DNA of 64,000 nt. It comes from JAVBNT01 sp031551355 (GTDB lineage Bacteria; Vulcanimicrobiota; CADAWZ01). Positions 43,141 through 52,127 of the stretch are shown here, in pieces. Both the position numbers and the translations under genes were made by a program. The DNA is taken from the NCBI GenBank assembly GCA_031551355.1, contig JAVBNT010000004.1, positions 1-64,000 on the forward strand, written 5' to 3'. Below the pieces are notes generated by a model that searched no databases, was not told the DNA's origin, and saw only the letters and a list, made by a program, of their open reading frames with translations. How positions within the stretch are numbered: the stretch's first letter is position 1; each line of letters opens with the position of its first letter.

Positions 43141-43629
43141 TCAACTCTTCTCCTCAGAAAGCTGCCGGTATTTTTCAATAAGACTGTAAAACGGGTGAAT
43201 AAACGGCATAATCTCAAAGAAGTTAGCCTCGTCATAAACGACTACATCATTCTTCAAAAGACAGACATCCGGTATCATATTCATCATTGAGCGACCGATA
43301 AAACATCCGAAAGTCCGGCAGGATAACGGGCGTATCGTATGTATGGCACAGCCGGCAATTTCCCGGTCGAAAAACGGGCATACCTGCTCCGTCCGCTCTC
43401 CCGCAAGACTGAGGATAAAATCTTTAAACCTCCTGAAGCGGGACAAATCGCCGCCGCTTTCAGTCAGCGCATGCTCAATATAATCAAATTCCAGTTCACT
43501 GACGCCAAGCGTATCGATACGCCCGCAGCACATATTACAGTCAACACACGGGTTGCCGTCATACTGCGGTAAAAAAGTATTGACATAGTTATAAAGCTCG
43601 GTGACGGCATGATAGTAATTTTCCTTCAC
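43141..43629 (-). CDS. YkgJ-family Cys-cluster (zinc/iron-chelating) protein
   Basis: This 162-residue protein has the CxxCxxCC-like cluster PCVDCNMCCGRID near residue 28, then VCPFF near 77 and CAIHTIRPLSCRTFGC near 88, the arrangement of the family annotated as zinc- or iron-chelating. The function is unknown. It stands alone on the minus strand, and a long hairpin repeat begins 17 nt upstream of its start. Confidence 0.85.
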   Translation of the reverse strand: MKENYYHAVTELYNYVNTFLPQYDGNPCVDCNMCCGRIDTLGVSELEFDYIEHALTESGGDLSRFRRFKDFILSLAGERTEQVCPFFDREIAGCAIHTIRPLSCRTFGCFIGRSMMNMIPDVCLLKNDVVVYDEANFFEIMPFIHPFYSLIEKYRQLSEEKS

Positions 43630-43645
43630 AACAAAAAACCTCCAA

Positions 43646-43764
43646 TCAACTGAAATGAACGGATCTTCGTCGTCAAAGCCGATATTCGCTCGCTCGACGT
43701 AGATCAGACTACGCCTCGCTCGTCGAAATCAACTTTGACTTAGCCCTCCATTCATTTGAGTTGA
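43646..43764. repeat. Long imperfect hairpin repeat, copy D
   Basis: The core GACGTAGATCAGACTACGCC is flanked by CGCTCG/CGAGCG-type sequence. Outer arms pair over about 40 nt: TCAACTGAAATGAACGGA on the left against the complement of TCCATTCATTTGAGTTGA on the right, with GTCAAAG/CTTTGAC further in. A related shorter copy (core CGTAGACACGACTACG) lies at about 43785-43830. Confidence 0.75.
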
Positions 43765-43825
43765 TTTATTATTTTATGATAAACGTAGACACGACTACGC
43801 TTCGCTTGTCGGCAATACGGTTTGC

Positions 43826-43922
43826 CTTCACATCTTCACCGGTTTGAATTGATTTGTATTTTTATAAATTCCCCTCCTCTGGGGGGGTGCTGCAAAGCGG
43901 CGGGGTGGTTTTCCGCCAGGTC
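43826..43922 (+). repeat. 97-bp dispersed repeat, copy 1
   Basis: Contains ACCGGTTTGAATTGATTT, then AAATTCCCCTCC and GCGGCGGGGTGGTTTTCCGC. An inverted copy, about 85 percent identical by eye, is at 59415-59511. Confidence 0.85.
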
Positions 43923-43955
43923 AACTTGAATATTCGCTCTCTCGGCGTAGCTCAG

Positions 43956-44157
43956 ACTCAATGTCATTAAGTTAAGGTTTTAAATCTCCGTTTTTGCCAT
44001 TTTCGTCATTGCGGGGAGGCACCGACGAAGCAATCCAGAAAAACAAATGCCTGGATTGCCGCGCCTTACAGGCTCGCAATGACGCGTGGAGCGAATTAAT
44101 TTCGTGATTTCTGTCACAAATCCAAGAATAGCTTCTCTTAACTTAATGACATTGAGT
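43956..44157. mobile_element. MITE-like element with 21-bp terminal inverted repeats
   Basis: Both ends carry a perfect 21-bp inverted repeat starting ACTCAATGTCATTAAGTT. The flanks TCAG (43952-43955) and TCAG (44158-44161) look like a 4-bp target duplication. The interior is the GTCATTGCGGGG..GCAATCCAG / CTGGATTGCC..GCAATGAC imperfect palindrome. No transposase is inside. It splits another hairpin repeat (CGGCGTAGCTCAG before it, ACTGCGCTTCGCTTGTCG after). A diverged copy is at 61408-61678. Confidence 0.8.
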
Positions 44158-44161
44158 TCAG

Positions 44162-44364
44162 ACTGCGCTTCGCTTGTCGAAATCAGTATAGACTTGGGCA
44201 TCTCCATTCAGCAGAAATTATACCATGAAGTTCTGTTGCTGTCATCGCAAAAATAGTCTTGCGTCTACTACAAAACAAAATTTCGCCCGGAATAAATTCA
44301 CCGTATTTCGTTTTTTGATATAATGCTGCGGGATGGTTTTATAGCAGTTTAATTACAAATTGCA
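44162..44364. other. Remainder of the repeat-rich spacer
   Basis: Holds the distal half of the interrupted hairpin repeat (to about 44210) and then AT-rich sequence; no gene is seen. Confidence 0.4.
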
Positions 44365-45288
44365 CTAAAACTCAGTAATATTTATAAAAGGTGAAAAAGT
44401 ATCCACATCATCGGGATTTACAAGACTGTAGACCGGCGCAAAGGCACAGGACAGGGAAAAGGCTACGGCAGTTGTCAAAGAAGACTGCAAATCCCTGCCA
44501 TTCAGACGCGACATTATATAACCGGCAAAAAGCGAATCCCCGCAACAAACGCAAAGTCCGGGAAAAATCTTTGAACTGACAGCCTTGAACGTTTTTCCGG
44601 CAGTGAAAAGTTTTACTCCGCTCGCACCTGCGGAAACAAGAAGTTCCGCGCCTTCAGGAAGGGACACATGCTCTTCAAGCTGCTCCAGTGAATTAATAGG
44701 CTCCGCAGAAATTCCGGAAAACTCTTTTAAATTAGCCTTAAGAAAAGAATAAGGCAGTTCGGAAACGGTTTTCATATATTTTGCGGACACATCCAGCGCC
44801 AGTTTGACGCCTTTGGCAGCGGTTTTTCCGGCAATGTATGAATAAAATCCGCTATCAAGACCGGCAGGCAAAGAACCGCCGATATAAAGAAGATCGCCTT
44901 TATGGCAATGAAGCAGCACCCAATCGGCAAGCTCCCCAGAGGTTACATTTTCCGGCAACGGCGGTCCGGGATTGTTAATCTTGAAACGCCGCCCGCAGGA
45001 ATCCTCGAGCAAATAATTGCGCCTCGTTTCTCCCGACATCCTGAAAGAACTGAAAGAAACGGCTTCCCCACGCAAGAGCTCATGAAGAAGTTTTCCCGAA
45101 AGGCCCGATTGGGTAAAAAGCGCCGTGGAAGGAAATTTAAAGCGGCGCAATATTCTGGCGATGTTAATGCCCTTACCGCCTGAGGAAATAAAGTCCTCCG
45201 AAGACTCGGCAACGGTATTTTCCTTAAAACCGGGAACCTTCATATAACAGTCAATAGCCGGATTGGGGGTAAAGGCAACAACTCGCAT
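44365..45288 (-). CDS. PfkB-family sugar kinase (1-phosphofructokinase / tagatose-6-P kinase type)
   Basis: The 307-residue ribokinase-fold enzyme shows FTPNPAIDCYM at the N-terminus, SSGGKGINIARILRRF near 36, IGGSLPAG near 137 and a C-terminal phosphate loop. The usual GAGDS motif reads CCGDSLFAGYI; the catalytic Asp is kept but the anion-hole Gly-Ala is Cys-Cys. That could lower activity or change specificity. The probable reaction is ATP-dependent phosphorylation of a sugar phosphate. No fru PTS genes adjoin it. Confidence 0.88.
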   Translation of the reverse strand: MRVVAFTPNPAIDCYMKVPGFKENTVAESSEDFISSGGKGINIARILRRFKFPSTALFTQSGLSGKLLHELLRGEAVSFSSFRMSGETRRNYLLEDSCGRRFKINNPGPPLPENVTSGELADWVLLHCHKGDLLYIGGSLPAGLDSGFYSYIAGKTAAKGVKLALDVSAKYMKTVSELPYSFLKANLKEFSGISAEPINSLEQLEEHVSLPEGAELLVSAGASGVKLFTAGKTFKAVSSKIFPGLCVCCGDSLFAGYIMSRLNGRDLQSSLTTAVAFSLSCAFAPVYSLVNPDDVDTFSPFINITEF

Positions 45289-45420
45289 ACAATAACCTCA
45301 TAAACATAGATGACACAAATTTACCGAACACAAAACAAGTAAAATATTTTATTCCAGCTCAGAGGCAGAAAGCCTTTTAGGATTATATAGTAAACCACTC
45401 CAACATTCAGTTCAAATAAT

Positions 45421-45554
45421 TATAGTAACATCAAAAATAATGATCATTTCAGCTTTAATTATGGATACCCGCCGGAGTTTATCCTCGTGAAAACGGGGAC
45501 CTGTATGACATCCTTATAGCAATTGAATCATTACGGATTTTTTGATGTTACTAT
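45421..45554. mobile_element. 134-bp MITE-like element with 17-bp inverted ends
   Basis: TATAGTAACATCAAAAA at 45421-45437 is the exact complement of TTTTTGATGTTACTATA at 45538-45554. The interior has a GGATACCCGCC..ATCCTCGTGAAAACGGGG repeat. The right end with its flank (about 33 bp) recurs at 40391-40424. No transposase is present. Confidence 0.7.
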
Positions 45555-45665
45555 ACCATTTTTGATAATGAAAAAGAGCCATCTTATTTTTAATGAGGAC
45601 GGCCCTTCAATTTTATCCGAGATGCAGTCAATTGTGTAAGCTTACTGATATATTACATTAAACAA

Positions 45666-45788
45666 ACGGCGTTCAAATTGATGGAGAACCTAAGACAAAC
45701 ATTATTGCGACGAGCAGAGCGTAGTCTTTCCTACGTGGCGCGAGCAAAATAATGTTTGGCAACGGTAATTCATCGATTTCAACGCCGT
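45666..45788. repeat. Long imperfect hairpin repeat, copy A
   Basis: The core GAGCGTAGTCTTTCCTACG lies in GACGAGCAGAGC..GGCGCGAGC. Arms outside the core are complementary: ACGGCGTTCAAAT..GATG..ACC and AAACATTATT on the left match AATAATGTTT, GGT..CATC and ATTTCAACGCCGT on the right. It lies just downstream of the EF-G gene and may double as its transcription terminator. The remaining 45289-45665 holds only the MITE-like element. Confidence 0.8.
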
Positions 45789-45797
45789 AACTGCAGC

Positions 45798-47876
45798 TTA
45801 TTTTGCGGCTAGTTCTTTGGCTTTAAGTGCCTTCAGAACTTCTTCCTGCATTTCACCCGGAAGAGGTTCATACTGATGGAACTCCATGGAAAAATTAGCC
45901 CGGCCGCTGCTTAGGCTTCTTAAAGACGTTGCATAACCAAACATTTCCTTAAGAGGAACCGTTCCGTTTATCTTTTGCGAACCTTTTCTGAAGCGGCGCA
46001 TGTTGCTGATTTTTCCGCGTCTTTTATTGACGTCGGCGATTACATCACCAAGATAATCGTCAGGCGAGTTTATTTCCAGTTTCATCACCGGTTCCAGAAG
46101 AATCGGAGCCGCGGATTTAAAAGCTTCCTTAAATGACATTGAGCCTGCAGTCCTGAAAGCCATTTCCGAGGAATCTACAGTATGTGCCGAACCGTCAAGC
46201 AATACGACCTTTACATCGACAACAGGATACTTGGCCAGCACACCCTTTTCCATCGCATCAACAACACCTTTTTCAATTGCCGGTATATATTCCCTGGGAA
46301 TAACACCGCCTTTAATCATTTCCACAAACTCAAAGCCCTTGCCGGGATTCGGTTCAATCCTGATTACGCAATGGGCAAAGTGTCCCTTGCCTCCGGACTG
46401 TTTGACATATCTGGTATTAGCATTACCTTCGGTAGTAATTGTTTCCCTGTAGGCAATGGAAGGTTCGCCCGGCTGGACGGTGATACCGAAATCAGTTTTC
46501 AAACGGTCGATAATTATTTCCAGATGAAGCTCGCCCATTCCGGAAATAATCGCCTCTTCGGTCTCATCGTCAAAATGGAATGTAAACGACGGATCCTCAA
46601 GCAGCAGCTTTTTAAGGGCAATAACAAGTTTATCCCTTTCCTGACGGCTGCCGACTGTGGCCTTGATGCTTATTACCGACGGCGGAATCTGAATATTTTC
46701 CAAAATAACCGGATTGTCGGGATCACAGATAGTATCTCCGGTTGTCGTATACTTCATACCGATAAGTGCTACAATCTCTCCCGCAAAAGCTTCTTCGACT
46801 TCTTCCCTGTCCTTGGCAAAAATTCTTAAAATACGTCCTATACGTTCTTTTTTCTGTTTGCCGGGATTCCAGACCATATCACCGGATTTAATCGAACCCG
46901 AATAAATACGCGTAAAGGTCTGCTGGCCTACATACGGATCATGAATGATTTTAAAAGCCAGAGCCGAAAACGGAGACGAAACCGAAGGCTGACGGGCCTG
47001 TGTTTTTTCACGGTCATCGGGATTAAAGCCGATTATTTCGCCTTTATCCTTCGGTGACGGAAGATACGCAACCACGGCGTCAAGCAACGGTTGGATACCA
47101 ATATTTCTATAAGCAGCCCCACAAAATACCGGCGTAATCAGCGAACGCAACACACAGTCACGCGTCACACGGTGTATCAGTTCTTCGGAGATTTCTTTTT
47201 CCTCAAGAAAGAGAGTCAATAGCTCATCATCAAACTCGGCGATTTTTTCAATCAGCAAAGCCCTGTATTTCCGAGCTTCGTCAAGTTTTTCCGACGGAAT
47301 ATCAGCAGTCGACGATACCCCTTTATCAAAAGTCAAAAGCTTCATGGATACAAGGTCAACAACACCTTTGAGCTCATCTTGGCCATACCAGGGAATCTGA
47401 TAACGGATCGGATTTGCCTCCAGACGTTCATCCATCATTGAGATACAACGGTCAAAATCAGCACCCTCAAGATCCATTTTATTTATAAATGCTATGCGCG
47501 GAATACCGAACCTGTGCGCCTGATTCCAGACTGTTTCCGACTGCGGCTGAACACCGCCGACGGCACAAAAGACGGAAACAACTCCGTCAAGAACCCTGAG
47601 CGATCTTTCGACTTCAAGCATAAAATCGACGTGACCGGGTGTATCAATAAGATTTAAGGTGTGATCGTTCCAGTGGCTGCAAACTGCTGCCGAGGCAATT
47701 GTAATTCCCCGCTCCTGTTCCTGTTTCATAAAGTCCATCGTCGCCTGTCCATTATGAACTTCACCGACTTTCCTTAAAAAACCGGTATAAAAAAGTATAC
47801 GCTCGGACACCGTTGTTTTGCCAGCATCAATATGAGCAATAATGCCGAAATTTCTGATTCTAATAAGATTTACCAT
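45798..47876 (-). CDS. fusA: Translation elongation factor G
   Basis: EF-G drives translocation on the ribosome with GTP hydrolysis. The ATG at 47876 (AGGAG upstream) gives 692 residues; the open frame extends 45 codons further but without homology. G motifs are AHIDAGKTT near residue 15, RGITIASAA, DTPGHVDF and NKMD near 135. Domains II-V follow, with SGMGELHLEI and the C-terminal MEFHQYEPLPGEMQEEV. It is not next to rpsL, rpsG or tuf, so it may be a second EF-G or a displaced single copy. Confidence 0.95.
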   Translation of the reverse strand: MVNLIRIRNFGIIAHIDAGKTTVSERILFYTGFLRKVGEVHNGQATMDFMKQEQERGITIASAAVCSHWNDHTLNLIDTPGHVDFMLEVERSLRVLDGVVSVFCAVGGVQPQSETVWNQAHRFGIPRIAFINKMDLEGADFDRCISMMDERLEANPIRYQIPWYGQDELKGVVDLVSMKLLTFDKGVSSTADIPSEKLDEARKYRALLIEKIAEFDDELLTLFLEEKEISEELIHRVTRDCVLRSLITPVFCGAAYRNIGIQPLLDAVVAYLPSPKDKGEIIGFNPDDREKTQARQPSVSSPFSALAFKIIHDPYVGQQTFTRIYSGSIKSGDMVWNPGKQKKERIGRILRIFAKDREEVEEAFAGEIVALIGMKYTTTGDTICDPDNPVILENIQIPPSVISIKATVGSRQERDKLVIALKKLLLEDPSFTFHFDDETEEAIISGMGELHLEIIIDRLKTDFGITVQPGEPSIAYRETITTEGNANTRYVKQSGGKGHFAHCVIRIEPNPGKGFEFVEMIKGGVIPREYIPAIEKGVVDAMEKGVLAKYPVVDVKVVLLDGSAHTVDSSEMAFRTAGSMSFKEAFKSAAPILLEPVMKLEINSPDDYLGDVIADVNKRRGKISNMRRFRKGSQKINGTVPLKEMFGYATSLRSLSSGRANFSMEFHQYEPLPGEMQEEVLKALKAKELAAK

Positions 47877-48102
47877 AAAAAAACTCCTAAAAAAATAACC
47901 GTAAACAAAGCCGCAAAGGATTTGGTTACGCCCCCTTAATATAAAGTCAAGGCGGCAAGGGCCGCACTGTAAAAACTTAAGAAAAGGGTAAAATACATTG
48001 CTGAAACACATCGTTTTAACAACAATGTATTAGTATTACATTTTAAAGTCGCCATGTCAAGAGATTAAAATAAAAAAATCCTCATTTTTTTAAAAATATA
48101 TA

Positions 48103-48131
48103 TTGACAGTCATCTTAAGCTATGATAAAAT
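48103..48131 (+). promoter_or_regulatory. Promoter of the tRNA-Ile/tRNA-Ala unit
   Basis: TTGACA (48103-48108), 17 nt, TAAAAT (48126-48131), 13 nt before the first tRNA. Confidence 0.7.
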
Positions 48132-48144
48132 ACCTGAAGTTGAC

Positions 48145-48218
<74 letters not shown>

Positions 48219-48252
48219 TCACTCCAGGACCAAAGGTCCTTTAATATAGATT

Positions 48253-48325
48253 GGGGCTGTAGCTCAGCTGGGAGAGCGCCTGCCTTGCACGTAGGAAGTC
48301 GTCGGTTCGAGCCCGTCCAGCTCCA
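48253..48325 (+). tRNA. tRNA-Ala (TGC)
   Basis: Acceptor GGGGCTG/CAGCTCC with one G-T pair, D arm GCTC/GAGC, anticodon loop CTTGCAC (anticodon TGC), T loop TTCGAGC; discriminator A. The Ile-Ala pair is the one usually found in rRNA spacers, but no rRNA gene is here. Confidence 0.96.
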
Positions 48326-48328
48326 CTT

Positions 48329-48386
48329 AATAGAATAAACCTGAACACATCACAGACACCGTGTTCAGGTTTATTCTATTTTATTT
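48329..48386 (+). terminator. Terminator after tRNA-Ala
   Basis: A perfect 20-bp stem (AATAGAATAAACCTGAACAC and its complement) with a 12-nt loop, followed by TTATTT. Confidence 0.9.
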
Positions 48387-48456
48387 AAAAGGAAAATACA
48401 AAAATGCGGAAAAATAGAGCAATATAACAATATTTAAAGTATAGCGAGGAAATTCC

Positions 48457-49359
48457 GTGATAGAATCCGACAGGCTGCTCATCCTTTTAAATATCAAAAG
48501 CATCACCGAAAAATCCATACATACACTTGAAGGGATGCTTAACGGCATCAGCATCGACGATGAACTAAGTGAAACGGAGATTGAAAATATAAATGCCTGG
48601 CTCAATGAAAACAGAAAACTGTCCAACAGACACCCTTTCAACGAGCTGATTCCCAAACTGGAATCGTCAATATACGGCAAAAACTTAAGTGAAGAAGAAA
48701 AAGAAGACATTATCTGGGTCTGCAAAAATCTAACCGGAAAAAATAAATTCTATAATCTTGTTGTATCAGACATTCAAAGGCTGCATGGGATACTGAGCGG
48801 CATTCTGCTTGACGACAAAATAACTCATCAGGAACTTGACGGACTGATTGAGTGGCTGGAGCAAAATAAGCATCTGGCAAGCACATATCCATATGACGAA
48901 ATTTATGCCATCGTTTCGGGTGTAATCAAAGACAGAAAAGTAACCAGACAGGAAGAAAATTTCCTGAAACTCTACTTTGCACAGTTCAGCGAAATTATTC
49001 CGACTGTAACTGCAGACCCCCAGGAACTGGATGAGTTAAAACAACAGATAAAAAAAGTCGGTATCTGTGCAATAGAGCCGCAAATAAAATTCCGCGGCAA
49101 GATGTTCTGCTTTACGGGAGAATCTATTATTGCCTACAGGGATGAAATGGAGCGGCAGGTAACAAGGCTCGGGGGTATATGCAAAAACTTCATCTCCAAA
49201 GAAATAGATTATCTCGTTGTCGGTAATGAAGGAAATCCCTGCTGGGCATTTTCATGTTACGGCAGAAAAATAGAAAAAGCAATGGAACTGCGGAAAAAAG
49301 GCACTAAAATCAGGATAATAAATGAAAATGATTTCTGGAAGGCAGCCCGATCTTTATGA
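48457..49359 (+). CDS. BRCT-domain protein with duplicated helical module
   Basis: The 300-residue protein starts at GTG with GAGG upstream. Residues 19-93 and 106-180 are a duplicated helical module with the shared pattern L-x-G-x-L-x-G-I-x-x-D-D and W-L-x-x-N-x-x-L. Residues about 210-300 form a BRCT domain (FRGKMFCFTGES, RQVTRLGGICKNFISKEIDYLVVG, GTKIRIINENDFW) like that of NAD-dependent DNA ligase. BRCT domains bind DNA ends or phosphoproteins. The function is unknown; a DNA-repair or prophage-type accessory role is possible. Confidence 0.85.
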   Translation: MIESDRLLILLNIKSITEKSIHTLEGMLNGISIDDELSETEIENINAWLNENRKLSNRHPFNELIPKLESSIYGKNLSEEEKEDIIWVCKNLTGKNKFYNLVVSDIQRLHGILSGILLDDKITHQELDGLIEWLEQNKHLASTYPYDEIYAIVSGVIKDRKVTRQEENFLKLYFAQFSEIIPTVTADPQELDELKQQIKKVGICAIEPQIKFRGKMFCFTGESIIAYRDEMERQVTRLGGICKNFISKEIDYLVVGNEGNPCWAFSCYGRKIEKAMELRKKGTKIRIINENDFWKAARSL

Positions 49360-49541
49360 GAATCAGAACACTCCGGCAAAAAATAATTTGTCAAGTCCCA
49401 TAAATTCAGGGCATTTTTACCCGGTATTGAAGGTTTGAGATTGGTATAAAAAGAATTAATAAAAATATCATCTATTCATCGGAATTTTAGCCGACAAAAT
49501 ATACCTTCAATACAAACCGGGGGAAAAGAGGGCACATTTTT

Positions 49542-49985
49542 ATGAAAATGCCTGATATTATTGAAGAAACCATGTTTGCTACCTGTGGAATGAACTGTAT
49601 TGCCTGCTATAAACACATCGCGGCAAGGAATTACGGTAAACCGTGCCGCGGATGCTTTGATGAACCACAGGGAATAAGCTTCGATTCAGGGAAACTGACG
49701 GTATGTCACGAATGCGATATCAAAAATTGCGCAAAAGAAAAAAAACTTAAATATTGTTACGAATGCAAAGATTTTCCATGCAAAATACTGGCGCGCATGG
49801 AGAACAGCTATAACGAAAGATACGACGAAAGTATAATAGAAAACAGCATCACCGTTAAAGAGCATGGGATTGAAAAATTTATGGAGTCACAGCGTGAAAA
49901 ATGGATATGCCCCAAATGCGGCGGCATAATATCAATTCATGACTTCTACTGCAGCGAATGCGGCAGCGGATTCGTAAAAGAATAA
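49542..49985 (+). CDS. Cys-rich DUF3795-like protein
   Basis: This 147-residue protein has FATCGMNCIACYKH near residue 12, CRGCF, CHECDIKNC and YCYECKDFPC in the order seen in the DUF3795 family, followed by a C-terminal zinc ribbon (ICPKCGG and YCSECGSGF). There are enough cysteines for several metal sites. Its function is unknown. It is convergent with the following minus-strand gene, 3 nt away. Confidence 0.8.
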   Translation: MKMPDIIEETMFATCGMNCIACYKHIAARNYGKPCRGCFDEPQGISFDSGKLTVCHECDIKNCAKEKKLKYCYECKDFPCKILARMENSYNERYDESIIENSITVKEHGIEKFMESQREKWICPKCGGIISIHDFYCSECGSGFVKE

Positions 49986-49988
49986 AAA

Positions 49989-51296
49989 CTAATACATCAA
50001 AATATCATCAATTTTCGACAGCGGAACGGCATAGAACCTTATCGGCCCGTTACACCCGCAAGGCAGGCTGAATATATAAGATTTAAACAGAGAATGGTTC
50101 CTGGGGACACGTTCATTTTCGAAAATCCATGCACGGTGTGCTTCCTGTGAAGACAGCATAATCTCATCAGGAAACATTATTTTTGCGAATAAACTATAAA
50201 TAGCCGCGACATCACCGCTTACCGACAAATCTCTGGGAACCTCTTTTAAAACAGCCAGGGAACGGCCTCCTGCGGCCGATGCCATTAAAACAACCGATTC
50301 ATCATGCCCTGTATCATTGATAATACATAGATCCAGAAAGTAAACAACGCCAAAATTGCCGACGGCTTTTTGTATGTAAAGACCGGGAGACGGCAAACTG
50401 TCATAATATTCACCTGGGTTACATGACGAATATATACCCTGAGTGGCACTGGCTATTTCAGCATAGGAAATCTCCGACAGCCGGTATGAAAACTCGCCCC
50501 TCAGCTCCGTATAGTCGAAATAGCCTCTGACTCTTTGAATCGTTTCCGACGATTCATGCAAAAGCGGATCTACGGCAAGCGGAACCGATAAAATATCATC
50601 ACCGGCAACAAAACGCTCCTTTCCGGCTGAGACGGCCACGACCACAGTTACGTCAGCAGGCGTCCCATCTTCGCAGGCAGACAGGAAATCGCTCATAAAA
50701 CTTAATGTCTCACCGTTATTAAAAGGAAGCGGTAAAACAAATTTTTCACCCGGATCTATTTTAAAAGTTCCTTCACCGTAACTCTGCGGCAACAGCCATC
50801 TTATAAAAGCATTTCTCCCGGCCACAGCCGGATCGCTTGACATAGTCTCTAAAGATGGTACAATCCTGCCGTCCGGCCTGAATTCAAGCGTAGACGTTCT
50901 CAAACTGCTTATATATACGGGCCGGTTATTGTTATTTACAAAAATGATATTCATATCGGCATTTATGCCAAGCATATTCTGATGGTGGAGCAAAATACGG
51001 AAATAACCGCCGGTATAAGCTCTGAAAACATAGCAAGGCAGCTTTTCTTCAGAGAAACTTTCAGGTGAATTACTGAATAAAAAAAAATTTTTCGAAGACA
51101 ACTTCTCGAGTTTTTTGTCCGGCATTATCTGACGCCCGAATTTAGGTTTTATCCATACGGTTGTGCCATGAGGAATCCATTTATAAAAAGCCGGACTCTT
51201 GGATGAGTAATGGTAAATGCCCAAATTAAAAAAGATTGCCGTTAAGGCAAACATAAAAATATAAAAGAAAACAGTTCTGTAAAAATATTTAAACAT
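49989..51296 (-). CDS. Membrane-anchored exported protein of unknown function
   Basis: This 435-residue protein has an N-terminal hydrophobic anchor or signal (about 6-25, TVFFYIFMFALTAIFFNLGI). The rest is beta-rich and extracytoplasmic. Around residues 315-335 it has GNFGVVYFLDLCIINDTGHDE, closely matching GNYGVIYKLNVKLKNDT near the C-terminus of the exported protein at 7736-9499. The two are therefore paralogous at least over the final 110-130 residues. No catalytic motif is visible. Confidence 0.78.
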   Translation of the reverse strand: MFKYFYRTVFFYIFMFALTAIFFNLGIYHYSSKSPAFYKWIPHGTTVWIKPKFGRQIMPDKKLEKLSSKNFFLFSNSPESFSEEKLPCYVFRAYTGGYFRILLHHQNMLGINADMNIIFVNNNNRPVYISSLRTSTLEFRPDGRIVPSLETMSSDPAVAGRNAFIRWLLPQSYGEGTFKIDPGEKFVLPLPFNNGETLSFMSDFLSACEDGTPADVTVVVAVSAGKERFVAGDDILSVPLAVDPLLHESSETIQRVRGYFDYTELRGEFSYRLSEISYAEIASATQGIYSSCNPGEYYDSLPSPGLYIQKAVGNFGVVYFLDLCIINDTGHDESVVLMASAAGGRSLAVLKEVPRDLSVSGDVAAIYSLFAKIMFPDEIMLSSQEAHRAWIFENERVPRNHSLFKSYIFSLPCGCNGPIRFYAVPLSKIDDILMY

Positions 51297-51439
51297 ACAC
51301 CCGGTATTATATTATTTAGACATCGTAACGTCAAAATAATAAATACGGCATGTGATAAAAATGACCTGCACAAAAGTATTCCCAACAAAGAATAAGCTGA
51401 GAACAGGGGAATAAATTCTCGCGAAGCAACATATCATCA

Positions 51440-51810
51440 TACTTTATTCCGGTTGTCATCGAAAAACAAGGTCAGGCAAGACGAGCGGAGCATAGTCTTC
51501 TCTCAATGCGGAGCGAGAACCGGAGAGCCAGATGACATATCACCGCAGTTTCCTTATAAAATTAAATTTGTTCAAAACAAGGTCAGACGGCGGCGGACGA
51601 TTGTGCCTTGAGCTAAGCGTAGAAATACTACGCGTGCGAAAGACATCAATCGATCCGACAGCGTATCACCGCAGTTTTCCTTACAAAAAATTAAATTTGT
51701 TCAAAACAAGGTCAGACGATGGCAGACGATGGCGCATTGAGCTAAGCGTAGAAATACTACGCGTGCGAGATGTGACAATCGAGCCGACGGCGTATCACCG
51801 CAGTTTTCAA
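51440..51810. repeat. Tandem hairpin repeats, copies H, B and C
   Basis: Two units of about 126-129 bp begin TATCACCGCAGTTT (51538 and 51664), and a third partial start stands at 51793. Each holds the core GAGCTAAGCGTAGAAATACTACGCGTGCGA with partly complementary arms (CGGACGATTG against CAATCGATCCG). A degenerate relative (GACGAGCGGAGCATAGTC) is at about 51475-51520. An in-frame 95-codon reading frame across the repeats is an artefact of repeat length. 51297-51439 is AT-rich with no feature seen. Confidence 0.75.
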
Positions 51811-51829
51811 CAAATTTAAAAAATGACTA

Positions 51830-51858
51830 TTGCAGAGGAATTAGCTTTGTGCTATAAT
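51830..51858 (+). promoter_or_regulatory. rpmB promoter, extended -10
   Basis: TTGCAG (51830-51835), 17 nt, TATAAT (51853-51858) with TG one base upstream (TGCTATAAT); about 60 nt before the start codon. Confidence 0.75.
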
Positions 51859-51919
51859 GTTGGAGCTTTATATTAAGTTATCAAACTGCCCTGACAGGTG
51901 GAATTGAGGAGGAATAGAT

Positions 51920-52117
51920 ATGTCGGTTATATGTGAAAACTGCGGCAAAGGACCGTTAAGCGGAAATAACGTAAGCCACTCAAACAGAAAAACAAGACGC
52001 AGATGGCTTCCAAATCTCCAGAAAGTTACTCTTCAGCTTAGCTCCGGAGTTACAAAAAGCGTAAAAATTTGCACAAGATGCCTGAGAACATTCAACAAAA
52101 AAGGTATACTTGTATAA
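51920..52117 (+). CDS. rpmB: 50S ribosomal protein L28
   Basis: The 65-residue protein has ICENCGKGPLSGNNVSHSNRKTRRRWLPNLQ at the N-terminus and ICTRCLRTFNKKG at the C-terminus. The two CxxC pairs make it the zinc-binding (C+) form of L28. AGGAGG precedes the ATG. It has its own promoter and terminator. Confidence 0.95.
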   Translation: MSVICENCGKGPLSGNNVSHSNRKTRRRWLPNLQKVTLQLSSGVTKSVKICTRCLRTFNKKGILV

Positions 52118-52127
52118 CAGTTAAAGC

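Noticed and set aside
43646..44210. Possible CRISPR array
   Set aside because: The repeated pieces are hairpin and MITE-like sequences of unequal spacing, with no regular spacers and no cas genes nearby.
47877..48011. Longer EF-G N-terminus
   Set aside because: The added 45 residues have no homology and the ATG at 47876 has a good AGGAG site.
51532..51819. 95-codon plus-strand frame with internal repeats
   Set aside because: It spans tandem hairpin repeats whose period happens to be a multiple of three; no Shine-Dalgarno site, no homology and a non-coding-like composition.
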